Part shown: positions 63,949 to 64,000 of the stretch, piece by piece | Position numbering within the stretch: position 1 is the stretch's first letter | Layout of the letters: each line of letters begins with the position of its first letter | NCBI RefSeq assembly: GCF_015686655.1 | Contig: NZ_JADPMP010000014.1 | Span: forward strand, 102,970-166,969 | Source of the DNA: Pontibacter sp. FD36 | GTDB lineage: Bacteria > Bacteroidota > Bacteroidia > Cytophagales > Hymenobacteraceae | Reading direction: 5' to 3' | Length of the DNA stretch: 64,000 bases | Made by a program: the position numbers and the translations under genes | Notes under the pieces: model-generated | The model's input: the letters and a program-made list of their open reading frames with translations, nothing else | Database searches by the model: none | What the model was told of the DNA's origin: nothing

Positions 63949-63958
63949 TGTTGTTGGG

Positions 63959-64000
63959 GTTGGCGGCCACCTACTCTCCCGGGTGTGACCCCAGTACCAT
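63959..64000 (-). rRNA. rrf: 5S rRNA, 3' end, partial
   Basis: Read on the minus strand the last 42 bases begin ATGGTACTGGGGTCACACCC and continue GGGAGAGTAGGTGGCCGCCA, the conserved 3' arm of 5S rRNA. The 5' part, and presumably 23S and 16S, lie beyond the window edge. The exact 3' end is estimated. Confidence 0.88.

Noticed and set aside
1..63950. tRNA genes
   Set aside because: I searched the spacers by eye for CCA-ended cloverleafs with TTCGA arms and saw none; a covariance search would be decisive.

Overview
The window reads as chromosomal DNA of a Bacteroidota bacterium, most likely order Cytophagales, family Hymenobacteraceae (Pontibacter-like). This placement is an inference from gene families. 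The window has a SusC/SusD pair, TonB receptors with a carboxypeptidase-like N-terminal domain, DUF4249, DUF5686, DUF4834 and DUF4230 proteins, a fused MurF-alanine racemase and a CarB without its C-terminal regulatory domain. Most starts lack a clear Shine-Dalgarno sequence. Nothing suggests a phage, plasmid or integrated island, and I found no tRNA, CRISPR array or insertion sequence.

Layout, left to right. 1-4029 (+): the end of pdxJ, then mnmH-selD (selenium-modified tRNA), an alpha/beta hydrolase and an RsmI-like methylase. 4036-16742 (-): two tandem DUF4249 lipoproteins behind a TonB receptor, a separate SusC/SusD pair with a long empty leader, and feoAB. 16988-27560: MurF-Alr, two EamA transporters, a DUF5686 outer-membrane protein, recX, a DUF4230 protein and a PLP enzyme of the ACC deaminase/D-cysteine desulfhydrase family. 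27600-33456 (-): YfhO, DUF4834 and carB. 33590-42787: a frameshifted XRE regulator, small proteins, an acyltransferase, a threonine-glycine repeat lipoprotein, an HTTM protein, and a phospholipase C-like protein beside a PAP2 phosphatase. 42837-51365: GNAT, CHRD, a MacAB-type ABC exporter (ATPase, two permeases, adaptor) and a secreted 22-residue-repeat protein. 51505-57727 (-): sucA, sucB and lpd, the complete 2-oxoglutarate dehydrogenase complex. 57932-63604 (+): an orphan Vsr endonuclease, an M28 peptidase, a small lipoprotein, RNase D and aspA. The right edge enters the 3' end of a 5S rRNA gene, so an rRNA operon on the minus strand lies beyond it.

The most unusual signal is not a gene. 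The hexamer GGTATA (complement TATACC), usually as AGGTATA, occurs far more often than chance, in all reading frames, on both strands and in spacers: 33 sites in the first 10 kb by hand count against about 5 expected. It is 3-4 times sparser across susCD. Other points of interest are two intergenic elements with inverted terminal repeats (25585-25905 and 52964-53093), a 36-copy TTTG tetrapeptide tract conserved at the protein level but varied in codons, and a 22-residue periodic pentapeptide-like protein.
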